DNA from: an uncultured Gammaproteobacteria bacterium
Lineage (GTDB): Bacteria; Pseudomonadota; Gammaproteobacteria; Steroidobacterales; UBA11654
Assembly: GCA_902553145.1 (NCBI GenBank)
Contig: CACDKD010000001.1
Coordinates: 153,786-217,785 of the forward strand
Reading direction: 5' to 3'
DNA: 64,000 bases
Both the position numbers and the translations under genes were made by a program. This document shows positions 8,955-18,666 of the stretch, piece after piece (within the stretch, counting starts at the first letter, position 1; each line of letters starts with the position of its first letter). Below the pieces are notes generated by a model that saw only the letters and a program-made list of their open reading frames with translations, was not told where the DNA came from and ran no database searches.

Positions 8955-9705
8955 CGGTTTCTTTCTCCTCTTTATTCTTTTTTACAAGAAGCCTAGACAA
9001 TAGAATGCCACACTCATAAAGCAAGTAAACAGGTACCGCAAGCAATGTTTGTGAGATGACATCGGGCGGTGTAATAAGCATTCCTATGGTAAATGCTCCT
9101 AATAAAACATAAGCTCTACTGGCAGCAAGCCTTTCTACAGATGCCAAGCCAGACCAAACCAGAATGACCGTTGCTATTGGCACCTCAAAAGCCATACCAA
9201 AAGCAAAAAACAGAACAAGAACAAAATCCAAATAGCTGGATATATCAGTCATCACTGAAACACCCTCCGGCGCTGCAGAAGTAAAAAAACTAAACATCAA
9301 TGGAAAAACAACCCAGTAAGCAAAAAGAGCCCCAGAGTAAAACAGCAAGACACTTGAAATCATGAGTGGAATGGCAAACTTTTTTTCATTTTCATAGAGA
9401 CCCGGGGCAGCGAAAGACCACATTTGGAAGAGCACCACAGGCATTGCGAGGAAAAGCGCAGCAAAAATTGTGGTTTTGAATGGCGTCAAAAAAGGCGAAG
9501 CTACTTGAGTCGCAATCATCGTTGAGCCCTCTGGCAATTGGTTCATTAGCGGCATTGCTATCTGGGAGAAAACAAAGTCTGCAAACGGCGCAAGGCAAAC
9601 AAACAAAACCAATACTGCACTGCCAGCTTTGATTAGCCTTGACCTTAATTCAATTAAGTGAGAAACAAGACTTTCTTCTTTTAGATCTTCCGTCGGCTGA
9701 TTCAT
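8929..9705 (-). CDS. tatC: Twin-arginine translocase subunit TatC
   Basis: VSHLIELRSRLIK..., multi-TM; follows tatA-tatB. Confidence 0.95.
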   Translation of the reverse strand: MNQPTEDLKEESLVSHLIELRSRLIKAGSAVLVLFVCLAPFADFVFSQIAMPLMNQLPEGSTMIATQVASPFLTPFKTTIFAALFLAMPVVLFQMWSFAAPGLYENEKKFAIPLMISSVLLFYSGALFAYWVVFPLMFSFFTSAAPEGVSVMTDISSYLDFVLVLFFAFGMAFEVPIATVILVWSGLASVERLAASRAYVLLGAFTIGMLITPPDVISQTLLAVPVYLLYECGILLSRLLVKKNKEEKETDDESSINP

Positions 9706-9926
9706 TCTTTTTCTTCAGCTTCCTCGGATTTCTGGGGGACATCTGGCCTCATCGGCGTGAGCTCGATTTCTTGACGCATTTGTCTCGAAAAGCTATTAAC
9801 CATGGATCTGGCCCTACCGAGGTAGTTTCCAATTTTTATTGCTACTTCTGGGAGTTTGTTTGGTCCTAGGACAAGCAGACCCAGAACGCAAAGGACCAGC
9901 ATTTCCCAAAACCCAATATCAAACAT
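9702..9926 (-). CDS. tatB: Twin-arginine translocase subunit TatB
   Basis: MFDIGFWEMLVLCVLGLLVLGPNKLPEVA. Confidence 0.92.
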   Translation of the reverse strand: MFDIGFWEMLVLCVLGLLVLGPNKLPEVAIKIGNYLGRARSMVNSFSRQMRQEIELTPMRPDVPQKSEEAEEKE

Positions 9927-9932
9927 AACTGA

Positions 9933-10169
9933 CTAATGCTTGGTTTCGTCGCTTTCGTCTTCGCTGTCTTCAGGATCTTTATTTAGCTCTTCACCGATCT
10001 TTGATAGGTCTGACTCTACGCTCTCAGCCTCATTTAGACCCTTCCTAAAGCTTTTAATGGCACCACCAAGATCCGAACCAATATTTTTGATTCTTTTGGT
10101 TCCAAAGATTAAGACAACGATCAATAACACAATCAAAAGTTGCCAAATACTTATTCCACTTACGCCCAT
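9933..10169 (-). CDS. tatA: Twin-arginine translocase subunit TatA
   Basis: [40 protein letters not shown]. Confidence 0.93.
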   Translation of the reverse strand: MGVSGISIWQLLIVLLIVVLIFGTKRIKNIGSDLGGAIKSFRKGLNEAESVESDLSKIGEELNKDPEDSEDESDETKH

Positions 10170-10209
10170 TGTTATCTCGCCGAAATTTTATGACTTTTTA
10201 TCATAACAT

Positions 10210-10653
10210 TTATTTTTTTGAAGCTAATGAAATTGTTATTGGCCCGTCATTGACAAGAGAAACTTTCATATCTGCACCGAATAAACCTGAGGCCACATTG
10301 GGATAGACAGAAGACACATCATCAACGAATTTTTCAAATAAAGGTTTCGCAATATCTGGAGGCATTGCGGTTGAGAAGCCAGGCCTATTGCCTCTGCTTG
10401 TATCTGCAGCGAGAGTAAAATTAGGTACCAACAATATATCCCCATTAATGTCAGAAATGCTGTGATTCAAAGCTCCGTTTTCATCATCAAAAATACGAAT
10501 TCTTGTAATTTTTCTAAGCATCAAATCAAGGTCTTCATCGTTATCCCCTGGCTGAAATCCAACCAACGCAACAAACCCCTTATCAATGGATGAATGGACG
10601 GAATTGTTTATGTTTACAGAGGCCTCTGAAACTCTTTGCAATACAATAATCAT
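10210..10653 (-). CDS. dtd: D-aminoacyl-tRNA deacylase
   Basis: MIIVLQRVSEASV...VPNFTLAADTSRGNRPGFSTAMPP; ISLASKK C-terminus. Confidence 0.93.
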   Translation of the reverse strand: MIIVLQRVSEASVNINNSVHSSIDKGFVALVGFQPGDNDEDLDLMLRKITRIRIFDDENGALNHSISDINGDILLVPNFTLAADTSRGNRPGFSTAMPPDIAKPLFEKFVDDVSSVYPNVASGLFGADMKVSLVNDGPITISLASKK

Positions 10654-10708
10654 ATCTTAAAAATACCATAATAATCGAGGCAGTACCTGATATCCTATTG
10701 TTTGAAAT

Positions 10709-11794
10709 ATGACAAAAAAGATCAAAAGAAGAGATTTGCTTTTAGGCACAGGCGCTGCTGCCGTTGCGGCCTCTACAAACCCTGTTCGTGCGCAATCAAA
10801 GACTTATAGATGGAAAATGGTGACTACGTGGCCACCAAATTTTCCAGGACTTGGAACAAGCGTTGTAAGAATGGTAAAAAATATTGAAAGAGCATCCGGC
10901 GGAAGAATAAAAATTAAACTCTTCTCTGCTGGTGAACTTGTCCCTGCATTTGAGGTTTTTGATTTTGTCTCAAGCGGGGGAGCTGAGCTAGGGCATGGAG
11001 CCGCTTATTACTGGAGAGGGAAGAGTGAGGCAGCGCAAATATTTACGACATTGCCGTTCGGTCTTAATGCCATGGAGTTGAATGGCTGGCATTATTTTGG
11101 AGGGGCGCAAGAGCTTTATAGGGAACTATATGAGCCATTTAATCTCTTGCCATTTCCTTGTGGCAACTCGGGATGCCAAATGGGAGGTTGGTTTAAGAAA
11201 CCTATTGATACCATTGAGGACGTTAAGGGATTAAAAATGAGGATCCCTGGTTTTGGCGGTGAAGTTTTAAGAAGGAATGGTGGAATCCCTGTTGCAATGC
11301 CTGGTGGTGAAATATTTACAGCGCTTCAGACTGGGACCATTGATGCAGCTGAGTGGATAGGCCCATATAATGACCTCGCATTCGGTATGCACAAGGTAGC
11401 AAACCACTATTATTATCCAGGATGGCATGAAGGCGGGCCATCGCTCGAGTGCATCATTAATAAGGAAGCATTTGAATCTCTTCCAGACGACCTTCAGGCA
11501 ATTGTTGAAATTGCAATTCAGTCTACCAACGACACTATGTTGGCAGAATTTGTTGCAAGAAACGCTTCCTCTCTAAAACAAATAAAGAAAATGAAGGAAA
11601 TTGAAATAAAACCATTTCCTGAAGAAGTCATGAAGGCTTTCGAAAAAACAACCAATGAAATAATCAAAGAAATAGAGGCAAAAGACCCTCTTTTTTCAAA
11701 AATTTTTAAATCATTTTCAGATTACAAAGAAACAGCATCTGAGTGGACTAAGATTTCAGAATATGCCCTCTTAAAAAATAGATATAAAGATTAA
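10709..11794 (+). CDS. TRAP transporter solute-binding protein with Tat signal (TakP-like 2-oxo acid/mannitol-type)
   Basis: KIKRRDLLLGTGAAAVAAS Tat signal; TTWPPNFPG, GNSGCQMGGWF, GLKMRIPGFGGEVLRRNGGIPVAMPGGEIFTALQTGTIDAAEWIGPYND. Confidence 0.88.
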   Translation: MTKKIKRRDLLLGTGAAAVAASTNPVRAQSKTYRWKMVTTWPPNFPGLGTSVVRMVKNIERASGGRIKIKLFSAGELVPAFEVFDFVSSGGAELGHGAAYYWRGKSEAAQIFTTLPFGLNAMELNGWHYFGGAQELYRELYEPFNLLPFPCGNSGCQMGGWFKKPIDTIEDVKGLKMRIPGFGGEVLRRNGGIPVAMPGGEIFTALQTGTIDAAEWIGPYNDLAFGMHKVANHYYYPGWHEGGPSLECIINKEAFESLPDDLQAIVEIAIQSTNDTMLAEFVARNASSLKQIKKMKEIEIKPFPEEVMKAFEKTTNEIIKEIEAKDPLFSKIFKSFSDYKETASEWTKISEYALLKNRYKD

Positions 11795-13158
11795 CCGTAG
11801 AGAATAGATGGCAACCAGGTAACGATTGCCGGGAAAGCAGCAAGGAGCAGAAGAACCAAGGCTTGAATGATGACGAAAGGAATGGCTCCTATGTATATTG
11901 ATTTTGTCGAGATTGATTCAGGCGCGACCCCCCTTAAGTAGAAGAGAGCAAAACCGAAGGGCGGGGTTAAAAAAGAGGTTTGCAGGTTAATTGCAATCAT
12001 AATCCCGAGCCAGATGGGATCAACTCCAAGGGTCAAAATAATTGGAGCCACGATTGGTACGACTACAAATGTGATTTCAATAAAATCCAAAACAAAACCC
12101 AGGATGAACATTGCTATCATGACAACCAAGATGATTCCAAAAGTTCCTCCTGGCACTGAAGTTAAGTAAGATTGAACAAGCTCATCTCCCTCGTAACCCC
12201 GGAAAACCAATGAGAATACAGAGGCACCAATCAGAATCATGAAAACCATTGTGGTCAATTTTGCTGTGTCTTGGGAGATGATTTTGATTGAGCCCCAATC
12301 CAATGATTTTTTTGCATAGGCAAGCAGCACAGCGCCCATGGCACCAACGCCAGCCGCTTCGGTAATTGTGGCAAACCCAAAAATAATTGATCCCAGCACC
12401 GCCAAGATTAGTATCAATGGCGGAAAAAGCGCCCTGATAAGCGCACTGAAATTAGTTTTTGATGAATGATTATCGACCATTGCTGGCATTGAGTTTGGAT
12501 TAATCAATGAGACAAAGAATACGTATAAGAGGTAAGAAACTACAAGTATCAAGCCAGGAAAAATTGCCCCAACAAAAAGATCACCAACCGATACAGTATC
12601 AGGAGAATATATGCCCTGATTTAGTTGAGCCTGTTGATATGCAGATGAGAGAACGTCACCCAACAGAACCAATACGATTGAAGGAGGAATTATTTGACCC
12701 AATGTTCCAGATGCAGCAATTACACCCGTAGACAAAGAGGAGGAATAGCCTTTTCTCATCATTAAAGGCAGAGAAAGCAAACCCATCGTAACAACAGTTG
12801 CTCCAACAATCCCAGTGCTTGCAGCGAGAAGCATCCCAACTAAAATCACAGATATGGCAAGACCACCACGAAAATTGCCAAATAAGACGCTCATGTTTTC
12901 CAAGAGGTCTTCGGCAATCTTTGCTTTTTCCAGAGTGATGCCCATGAAAATAAAGAGAGGGACAGCCATGAGGGTTTCATTGGTCATCGTGCCAAAAAGT
13001 CTGCTCGGAAGTGCGTTTAGATAACCTGGGTCAAAGTTACCTGTCAGCAAGCCGAGGCCAGCAAAAATAAGCGCGACACCCCCCAAAGTAAATGCAACTG
13101 GGAAGCCTGCCATCAGTAGCAAAATCACTGAGAAGAACAAAAGAACACTTTCAATCAT
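11791..13158 (-). CDS. dctM: TRAP transporter large permease subunit (DctM)
   Basis: 455 aa; GMLLAASTGIVGATVVTMGLLSLP, FVLDFIEITFVVVPIVAPIILTLGVDPIWLGIMIAINLQTSFLTPPFGFALFYLRG. Confidence 0.93.
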   Translation of the reverse strand: MIESVLLFFSVILLLMAGFPVAFTLGGVALIFAGLGLLTGNFDPGYLNALPSRLFGTMTNETLMAVPLFIFMGITLEKAKIAEDLLENMSVLFGNFRGGLAISVILVGMLLAASTGIVGATVVTMGLLSLPLMMRKGYSSSLSTGVIAASGTLGQIIPPSIVLVLLGDVLSSAYQQAQLNQGIYSPDTVSVGDLFVGAIFPGLILVVSYLLYVFFVSLINPNSMPAMVDNHSSKTNFSALIRALFPPLILILAVLGSIIFGFATITEAAGVGAMGAVLLAYAKKSLDWGSIKIISQDTAKLTTMVFMILIGASVFSLVFRGYEGDELVQSYLTSVPGGTFGIILVVMIAMFILGFVLDFIEITFVVVPIVAPIILTLGVDPIWLGIMIAINLQTSFLTPPFGFALFYLRGVAPESISTKSIYIGAIPFVIIQALVLLLLAAFPAIVTWLPSILYG

Positions 13159-13654
13159 TTTTAAGTTTTAAAATCGAAAAATAAGACATTGACAACCCTT
13201 GAAGAAACAAGATTAGAGCTGTAATGGGTATGGTTGTTTTTAATAATGATATAAATGGAAAAGGAAGCCCTCCAGCATCCCTTGACGCTTCACCAATACT
13301 CCAGGAGGTTAGAACATAGTCGAGCGATGAAAAAAACAAGAACAGAGAAAAAGGACATAAAAACAATAATGCGCCAAATAAGTTAACCAAAGACTTTGTT
13401 TTTTCTGGCAGCTTTCTATAAAAAACATCCACTCTTACATGGGCATCCTCTTCAAGAGCATAAGGCGCCACAAGAAGAAAAATTAGTGCGTGCAGCCATA
13501 AGATAATTTCTTGCAACCATATCCACCCCACACCAAAAAAATAACGAAGAATCACAACTGTAAAGATAAGAAGAATCATCAACGGATAAAGCTTAGATAC
13601 GCTTTTGCCAAGGCCTATGCTTAAGCTTTGTATTCCCCTGAAAAAAACATCCAC
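13151..13654 (-). CDS. dctQ: TRAP transporter small permease subunit (DctQ)
   Basis: WLQEIILWLHALIFLLVAPYALEEDAHVRVDVFY; likely GTG start at 13654 (TAGTG overlap with trkH stop, GGAGAG upstream) rather than the longer ORF to 13741. Confidence 0.85.
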   Translation of the reverse strand: MDVFFRGIQSLSIGLGKSVSKLYPLMILLIFTVVILRYFFGVGWIWLQEIILWLHALIFLLVAPYALEEDAHVRVDVFYRKLPEKTKSLVNLFGALLFLCPFSLFLFFSSLDYVLTSWSIGEASRDAGGLPFPFISLLKTTIPITALILFLQGLSMSYFSILKLKND

Positions 13655-15117
13655 TAGTCTCTCCAAAAAGCCGGAGTCAGCAATACTAGGAGCGCAAATA
13701 TTTCGAGTCTGCCAAGCACCATCGCAATTACGCATACCCACTTATTGAAGTCAGAAAGATAGGAGTAATTACTAGAAACTTCGCCCAAACCAGGCCCAAG
13801 ATTATTTAGCGATGCCGCTACCGCAGAAAAAGAAGTAATCTGATCAAGCCCACTCCACATCAGCATCATTGAAAAAAGCACGAGAATGATAAGGTATGCA
13901 GAAACAAAGCCCCACACAGAGTTCATAATTTTCTCATCAACAGATTTGGCATTCATTTTTACCGGTATTTCTGCGCTTGGGTGGATTAATTGCTTTAGCT
14001 CTTTAAAAACTTGTTTTAGCATCATCACACACCTGGCAACTTTCAGCCCTCCACCGGTTGAGCCAACGCAACCACCTATGAAGCTATATACAATAAGCAA
14101 GAAGGGTATAAAAGCAGGCCATAGATAATAATCGCTAGAGGTATATCCAGTTGTTGTACCAATCGAGATAACTTGAAAAACTATTTGAAGCAAACCCGGT
14201 TGAGTTTGCTTATCAGCCCCATCGGTCCCAAACACTATTAGAGTAAAACCAATTACAACAAACAAAAGAGTGACATAAGCCTTAAACTCTGAGTCCATAA
14301 AAAACTTGATCAATGATCTTTCTTTCCACGCAAAAAAATGAAGCGTGAAGTTTATTCCAGCGAGGAACATAAAGAGAGATGAAACAAAAAAGACACCCGG
14401 AAGATTTTCGAAATAACCAAAACTTGCATCATGAGTTGAGAACCCACCAATGGCCGTTGTTGTCATTGCATGACAGATTGCATCAAAGAAAGTCATGCCA
14501 GAAATATAATATCCAGCCATGCAAAGAAAAGTCAGCACGAGATATATTCTTGCAAGAAACTTTGCAGTTTCCGTTTGTCTGGGAGTGAATTTTGAGTCTT
14601 GTATTGTTCCAGACTCCGCGCGATAAAGCTGCATTCCTCCAACCCCAAGAAGGGGCATAATGGCGACTGCCAGAACAATGATTCCAAGGCCGCCCAACCA
14701 TTGGAGTTGTGAACGGTAAAACAATAATCCCTTTGGCAACTGATCCAATCCCGTCAATATTGTCGCGCCAGTTGTCGTCAGGCCTGAGGTTGATTCAAAT
14801 ATCGCATCCGTGAAGCTTAACGCTGTTTCTGGAAGCATTAGAAACGGAATTGATCCAAATATTCCAAGTATTATCCAGAACAATGCAACGATTAAAAAAC
14901 CTTCATGCAGGCGAATCTCGGATCGATCTTTTCTTGTCGGAAGCCACAGTGCAATTCCAACGATCAAAGTGAAGAAAAAAGCCGCCATAAAAGACGATGC
15001 TGTATAGGTATCGCCCTCAAATGCTGAAACCATAAATGGGAAAACCATTGATAGGCTGAAGACCATCATCAACAACCCCAATGTTTTAAAAACCGATTTG
15101 TAATAACCCAAAGCCAT
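13654..15117 (-). CDS. trkH: Trk-type potassium uptake protein TrkH
   Basis: ESTSGLTTTGATIL, FFDAICHAMTTTAIGGFSTHDAS, FIGGCVGSTGGGLKVAR. Confidence 0.93.
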   Translation of the reverse strand: MALGYYKSVFKTLGLLMMVFSLSMVFPFMVSAFEGDTYTASSFMAAFFFTLIVGIALWLPTRKDRSEIRLHEGFLIVALFWIILGIFGSIPFLMLPETALSFTDAIFESTSGLTTTGATILTGLDQLPKGLLFYRSQLQWLGGLGIIVLAVAIMPLLGVGGMQLYRAESGTIQDSKFTPRQTETAKFLARIYLVLTFLCMAGYYISGMTFFDAICHAMTTTAIGGFSTHDASFGYFENLPGVFFVSSLFMFLAGINFTLHFFAWKERSLIKFFMDSEFKAYVTLLFVVIGFTLIVFGTDGADKQTQPGLLQIVFQVISIGTTTGYTSSDYYLWPAFIPFLLIVYSFIGGCVGSTGGGLKVARCVMMLKQVFKELKQLIHPSAEIPVKMNAKSVDEKIMNSVWGFVSAYLIILVLFSMMLMWSGLDQITSFSAVAASLNNLGPGLGEVSSNYSYLSDFNKWVCVIAMVLGRLEIFALLVLLTPAFWRD

Positions 15118-15147
15118 ATTTGCTTCCCAATATCTGAATTAGTGGGA

Positions 15148-16506
15148 CTAAGCGAAAATTGTTTCTATTTCTCCAATAGTATCTCGGTTATCAATAAAAA
15201 CCACAACATGATCATCGGCATCGATCAATGTGGATCTATGAACCGCTTTGATCTCCCCTTCGTGTGAAACAATGGCTGTAATAAAAGACCCTTCGGGTAA
15301 ATTAATTTCTTCAACTGTTTTGCCTACAGCATTTGACTGATCGTGAGCATGCGCAACTGCCTCAAGTGCTTCAGCATCGCCTCTTTTTAACTTATGAACA
15401 GTGACAACATCTCCTTTTCTTACATGTGATAATAGAGCGCTTGTGGTTATTTGTTCTGCTGAAACAGCAATATCTATGGTGCCAGCCTCAGCCAAGTCAG
15501 AATAAGAGTCCTTATTTGCTATTGCCATAACTTTTTTTGCGCCCATTTTTTTTGCAACCATGGCAGATAAAATATTTGCCTCTTCCGAGTTTGTAGTAGC
15601 AATGAAGACATCATTGTTTTCAATATTTTCCTCTTTTAATAAAGCATCATCTGCAGAGTCGCCTTTTAAAACAACCGCTGATTGAAGTTTTTCAGCAATA
15701 TACTTAGCTCTTTCCGTGTCTTTTTCAATAATTTTCACGTGGTTATCATTTTCAAGGTAAGCTGCTAACTTAAAGCCGACCCTTCCTCCCCCAGCAATGG
15801 TTATATTCCTCGCCTTTTCTTGATCTTGATTAAATTCGGTAATCATGTTGTCAATTTCTCCAGGAGCGGCAATGAAGTAAACTTCATCACCCTCCTTGAT
15901 GAGGGTATCTCCTTTAGGAGAGATCATTTCTCCGTCTCTATATAGGGCAGCAATCCTGACTTTTTCATTTCCTAAATGATTATGCAGATGGCTGATTGGT
16001 CGAGCTACGAGAAATCCATGTTGTTTGGTTTTAACTCCTACCATCTTAATTTTTCCCTTGGCAAAATTAAGGACTTGGAAAGCGCCTGGATGCTCAATTA
16101 CTTCGGAAATATAATTTGTGACTAATTCTTCTGGGCTAAGTATATAGTCGACAGGTATGTTGCCCTCTGAAAATAACTCAGAATGTTTTGTATACTCGGC
16201 CTGCCGGATTCTAGCTATTTTTGTCTGTGTATTAAACATTGTGGATGCAATTTGGCAAGAGATCATATTGACTTCATCGCTGCTAGTTACTGCGATTAGC
16301 ATATCTGCTGTTTCTCCGCCCGCTGATTTTAGTGTATTTGGATGGGAAGCGTTTCCTTCAATTACCCTCAGGTCCCACTTAGATGAGAGTTTTTCTAGCC
16401 GCTCACCATCGATGTCAACAACAGTCACCTCATTGTCCTGTTCGCTTGCAAGCTCAACTGCTGAGGCTGACCCTACTCGACCCGCACCAAGTATTAGAAT
16501 ATTCAT
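15148..16506 (-). CDS. trkA: Trk potassium transport regulatory NAD-binding protein TrkA
   Basis: MNILILGAGRVGSASAVELASEQDNEVTVVDID; duplicated RCK domains. Confidence 0.95.
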   Translation of the reverse strand: MNILILGAGRVGSASAVELASEQDNEVTVVDIDGERLEKLSSKWDLRVIEGNASHPNTLKSAGGETADMLIAVTSSDEVNMISCQIASTMFNTQTKIARIRQAEYTKHSELFSEGNIPVDYILSPEELVTNYISEVIEHPGAFQVLNFAKGKIKMVGVKTKQHGFLVARPISHLHNHLGNEKVRIAALYRDGEMISPKGDTLIKEGDEVYFIAAPGEIDNMITEFNQDQEKARNITIAGGGRVGFKLAAYLENDNHVKIIEKDTERAKYIAEKLQSAVVLKGDSADDALLKEENIENNDVFIATTNSEEANILSAMVAKKMGAKKVMAIANKDSYSDLAEAGTIDIAVSAEQITTSALLSHVRKGDVVTVHKLKRGDAEALEAVAHAHDQSNAVGKTVEEINLPEGSFITAIVSHEGEIKAVHRSTLIDADDHVVVFIDNRDTIGEIETIFA

Positions 16507-16524
16507 AACTTTAAGGGGTTCATT

Positions 16525-18657
16525 TTACATGATTTTTAGGTTTGCATAGCCTAAAACAAGCCACTTCAGACCCTCTGACTGAAAATTGACTTGCACTCTT
16601 TTGTTGTCACCATCACCCTCGACTGCAATGACAACGCCTTCACCAAAGGATGAATGTTCAACCAGCTTTCCAAGCAAACCATCTCCGTCATTTGTTCTTG
16701 ATCTCTTTGGCATGGGTTTAAGCCCTTCGTTAGATAGGTCATCAATCAATTCATTGGGTATTTCATAAAGGAATCGCGAGGGCTGAGAGTTAATCATGTT
16801 TCCATGAAGCATTCTTTGACTCGAATAACTGATATAAAGCTCCCTCATAGAGCGAGTTACAGCGACATAGCAAAGCCGCCTCTCTTCTTCTAATCCGCCC
16901 GGGTCAAGCTGAGATCGCGTGTGTGGAAACAAGCCATCTTCCATTCCGGCTATGAATACCAATGGAAACTCTAGACCCTTCGCTGAATGCATCGTCATTA
17001 GCTGTACACTCTCTTGCCATTCAGACGCTTGATTTTCTCCTGATTCAAGCGCGGCATGCGCTAAAAAAGACTGCATCGGCGATAGATCATCATCCTCAAA
17101 TGGCTGACGAAAACCATGGGCAGCATTAATGAGTTCCAGAATATTGTCTATCTTTGTAGCAGATTGCTCTGTTTTCTTTTCTTTTAAATGTGGAATAAGC
17201 TTTGATTGCTCGATCACTATTTCAAACTGTTTCTCAAGCGTTTGATCTGAAATTAATTTTTTAGTTTCATTGAGGCCTCCTAAAAATACACCAAGACTTT
17301 TTGTGGCCCTATTGGCTAATGTTTTGCCCTGAATGAGCTGATCTGAAGCCGCATACAAGCACAAACCCTCATCCCTGGCATGATTTTTTATTTTATCCAT
17401 TGTTTGTGCCCCAATTCCTTTTGGGGGAACGCTGCAGGCCCTTTCAAACGCTATATCATCAGCAATATTTTGCGTGAGACGTAAGTAAGCAAGAGCATCT
17501 TTGACCTCAGCACGATCAAAGAACCGGAAACCTCCATAAACCCGATATGGGATTGATCTTCTTATGAGCGCTTCTTCAATAACTCTAGATTGTGCATTCG
17601 ATCTGTAAAGAACAGCGATGTCACTCAGCTTAATTTTTCCAGACTTAGACTCTATTGTTTCGATAATATTTGAGGCTTCTTCGTATTCATCAAAATTTTG
17701 ATGCAATTTTATTAAAGGACCGGATTCTTCATCGGTCCACAAGTTCTTTTCTAGACGACCATTATTGTTTGATATGATCGAGTTTGCTGCGTTTAGGATG
17801 TTTTTAGTGGATCGGTAATTTTGCTCTAACTTTATGCTTCTTGGATCAAGAAAATCATTTCTAAACCTTGGCATGCTATCAGGGTTTGCCCCCCTCCAAC
17901 GATATATGGATTGATCGTCATCGCCCACAATAAAAGCCCGTCCTTCTGAACCCGTTATGAGCTTTATGATTTGATATTGTATTTCATTGGTGTCTTGAAA
18001 CTCATCAACCAGAATATTTTCAAAGCGATTTTGGTAGTGCTTTAAAAGAGGATCATTGTTTTTTAGTGTTTCATAGAAACGAAGAAGAAGCTCACCAAAA
18101 TCAACCAGATTATTTTGCCGGCACAACCGTTCATATATGGCATAGATCTCAACGTAATGTTCAAACCCCTTTTTCCCCTTGCTTCTATCAGGCCTTAGTC
18201 CCAAATCTTTTTGGCTATTGATAAACCAAGTTATTTCTTTGGGCGGATACCTGGATTCATCGAATGAGCTCTCTTTAATGATTTTTTTAATCTGTCTCAG
18301 TTGGTCATCTGCGTCTAAAATCTGGAAATTCTGATCAAGGTCAGCATCAGACCAATGCAACCTTAGGAATCGATGAGCAATTCCATGAAATGTTCCAATC
18401 CACATTCCCTTGGATTCATAACCTAAAATTTTAGAAACTCTCGAAGACATTTCTTTGGCTGCCTTGTTTGTGAATGTAACGGCAAAAATGTTTTGTGGAG
18501 GAATTTGCTCTACTGCAATAAGCCATGCAATCCTGTGGACTAAAACCCTAGTTTTCCCGCTACCAGCCCCAGCAACGACCATGACATTACTGCCACTAGA
18601 AGTGACTGCCTCCCTCTGCTGTTCGTTCAGCTGGACAAGAATTTGATCGGCCTGCAT
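16525..18657 (-). CDS. uvrD: DNA helicase II, UvrD/Rep family
   Basis: VVAGAGSGKTRVLVHRIAWLI, VDEFQDTN, GDDDQSIYRWRGA, TMHSAKGLEFPLVF. Confidence 0.93.
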   Translation of the reverse strand: MQADQILVQLNEQQREAVTSSGSNVMVVAGAGSGKTRVLVHRIAWLIAVEQIPPQNIFAVTFTNKAAKEMSSRVSKILGYESKGMWIGTFHGIAHRFLRLHWSDADLDQNFQILDADDQLRQIKKIIKESSFDESRYPPKEITWFINSQKDLGLRPDRSKGKKGFEHYVEIYAIYERLCRQNNLVDFGELLLRFYETLKNNDPLLKHYQNRFENILVDEFQDTNEIQYQIIKLITGSEGRAFIVGDDDQSIYRWRGANPDSMPRFRNDFLDPRSIKLEQNYRSTKNILNAANSIISNNNGRLEKNLWTDEESGPLIKLHQNFDEYEEASNIIETIESKSGKIKLSDIAVLYRSNAQSRVIEEALIRRSIPYRVYGGFRFFDRAEVKDALAYLRLTQNIADDIAFERACSVPPKGIGAQTMDKIKNHARDEGLCLYAASDQLIQGKTLANRATKSLGVFLGGLNETKKLISDQTLEKQFEIVIEQSKLIPHLKEKKTEQSATKIDNILELINAAHGFRQPFEDDDLSPMQSFLAHAALESGENQASEWQESVQLMTMHSAKGLEFPLVFIAGMEDGLFPHTRSQLDPGGLEEERRLCYVAVTRSMRELYISYSSQRMLHGNMINSQPSRFLYEIPNELIDDLSNEGLKPMPKRSRTNDGDGLLGKLVEHSSFGEGVVIAVEGDGDNKRVQVNFQSEGLKWLVLGYANLKIM

Positions 18658-18666
18658 TTTATTTAA

